Positions 63,968-64,000 of a stretch of DNA of 64,000 nt are shown piece by piece. Source of the stretch: Rhizobium sp. Root274 (GTDB lineage Bacteria; Pseudomonadota; Alphaproteobacteria; Rhizobiales; Rhizobiaceae); assembly GCF_001429245.1 (NCBI RefSeq), contig NZ_LMJE01000001.1, forward strand, positions 187,186 to 251,185, read 5' to 3'. The position numbers and the translations under genes were made by a program. The notes under the pieces were generated by a model that was given only the letters and a program-made list of their open reading frames with translations, did no database searches and was not told the origin of the DNA. Positions within the stretch are counted from its first letter, which is position 1. Each line of letters begins with the position of its first letter.

Positions 63968-64000
63968 GGGGCCGTTATAGGCCAAGGCCGAAACGCTCAA

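Overview
The window is about 64 kb of gene-dense, high-GC chromosome from an alphaproteobacterium of the order Hyphomicrobiales, most likely family Rhizobiaceae (Rhizobium, Agrobacterium or Allorhizobium type). This rests on conserved rhizobial gene orders (merR-ihfA-fabH-plsX-DUF177-CBP3 chaperone; glyA-nrdR-ribD...ribH-nusB; L,D-transpeptidase-ldtR-DUF6163 beside hemB; ppx-ppk-hdaA-AI-2E-purM-purN), a K+-independent proton pyrophosphatase, a Mg-type HemB and candidate CtrA sites. It is core chromosome. I see no insertion sequence, prophage, CRISPR array or rRNA. One tRNA gene, tRNA-Pro(GGG), is present.

Layout. 1-5.8 kb: an exopolysaccharide locus, with a Wzz/ExoP-type gene (cut by the left edge) diverging from a short Wza-like export lipoprotein, a GT4 glycosyltransferase, a polyprenyl-phosphate glycosyl-1-phosphate transferase and a Wzy/ligase-type membrane protein. 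5.9-8.2 kb: an Xre-type regulator, a 49-residue membrane protein, a PHB-depolymerase-family esterase behind a PhaR-like operator, tRNA-Pro and a small exported protein. 8.2-13.4 kb: a leftward lipid and envelope block (MerR, IhfA, FabH, PlsX, YceD/DUF177, CBP3 chaperone) diverging from bamE. 13.5-21.8 kb: hppA, an MFS transporter, nusB-ribH, two small unknown genes, ribD-nrdR-glyA. 22-31.9 kb: an L,D-transpeptidase, its MarR-type regulator LdtR, DUF6163, hemB, an RDD protein, Bpt, a methyltransferase diverging from a GGDEF/EAL protein, and a cyclic-nucleotide-sensor/CPBP fusion. 31.9-37.5 kb: parC, an unknown exported protein, aspS.

37.9-39.5 kb holds the clearest accessory gene: a lower-GC single-gene ATPase fused to a TOPRIM/DUF4435 domain, a candidate anti-phage factor. 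39.6-45.4 kb: a TetR regulator with a good candidate operator, an ABA4-like protein, an unknown membrane protein, an MFS transporter, a Tat-exported multicopper oxidase and an MBL-fold hydrolase. 45.5-50.9 kb: a tight rightward run (rnd, GNAT, Rsm22, DUF2891, a fused aconitase-X/hydroxyproline dehydratase). 51-53.6 kb: a membrane class III cyclase and a phytase-like exported protein. 53.6-64 kb: polyphosphate metabolism (ppx, ppk), hdaA, an AI-2E-family permease, purMN, a NUDIX hydrolase and a molybdopterin oxidoreductase.

The most informative non-coding signals are a 16-bp near-palindrome repeated exactly upstream of ldtR and of the methyltransferase, a full CtrA-type site before the GGDEF/EAL gene, a PhaR-type operator before the esterase, a TetR-type inverted repeat, and two hairpins that involve ribosome binding sites. 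All functional statements come from reading the sequence and from memory of the families; no search was run.
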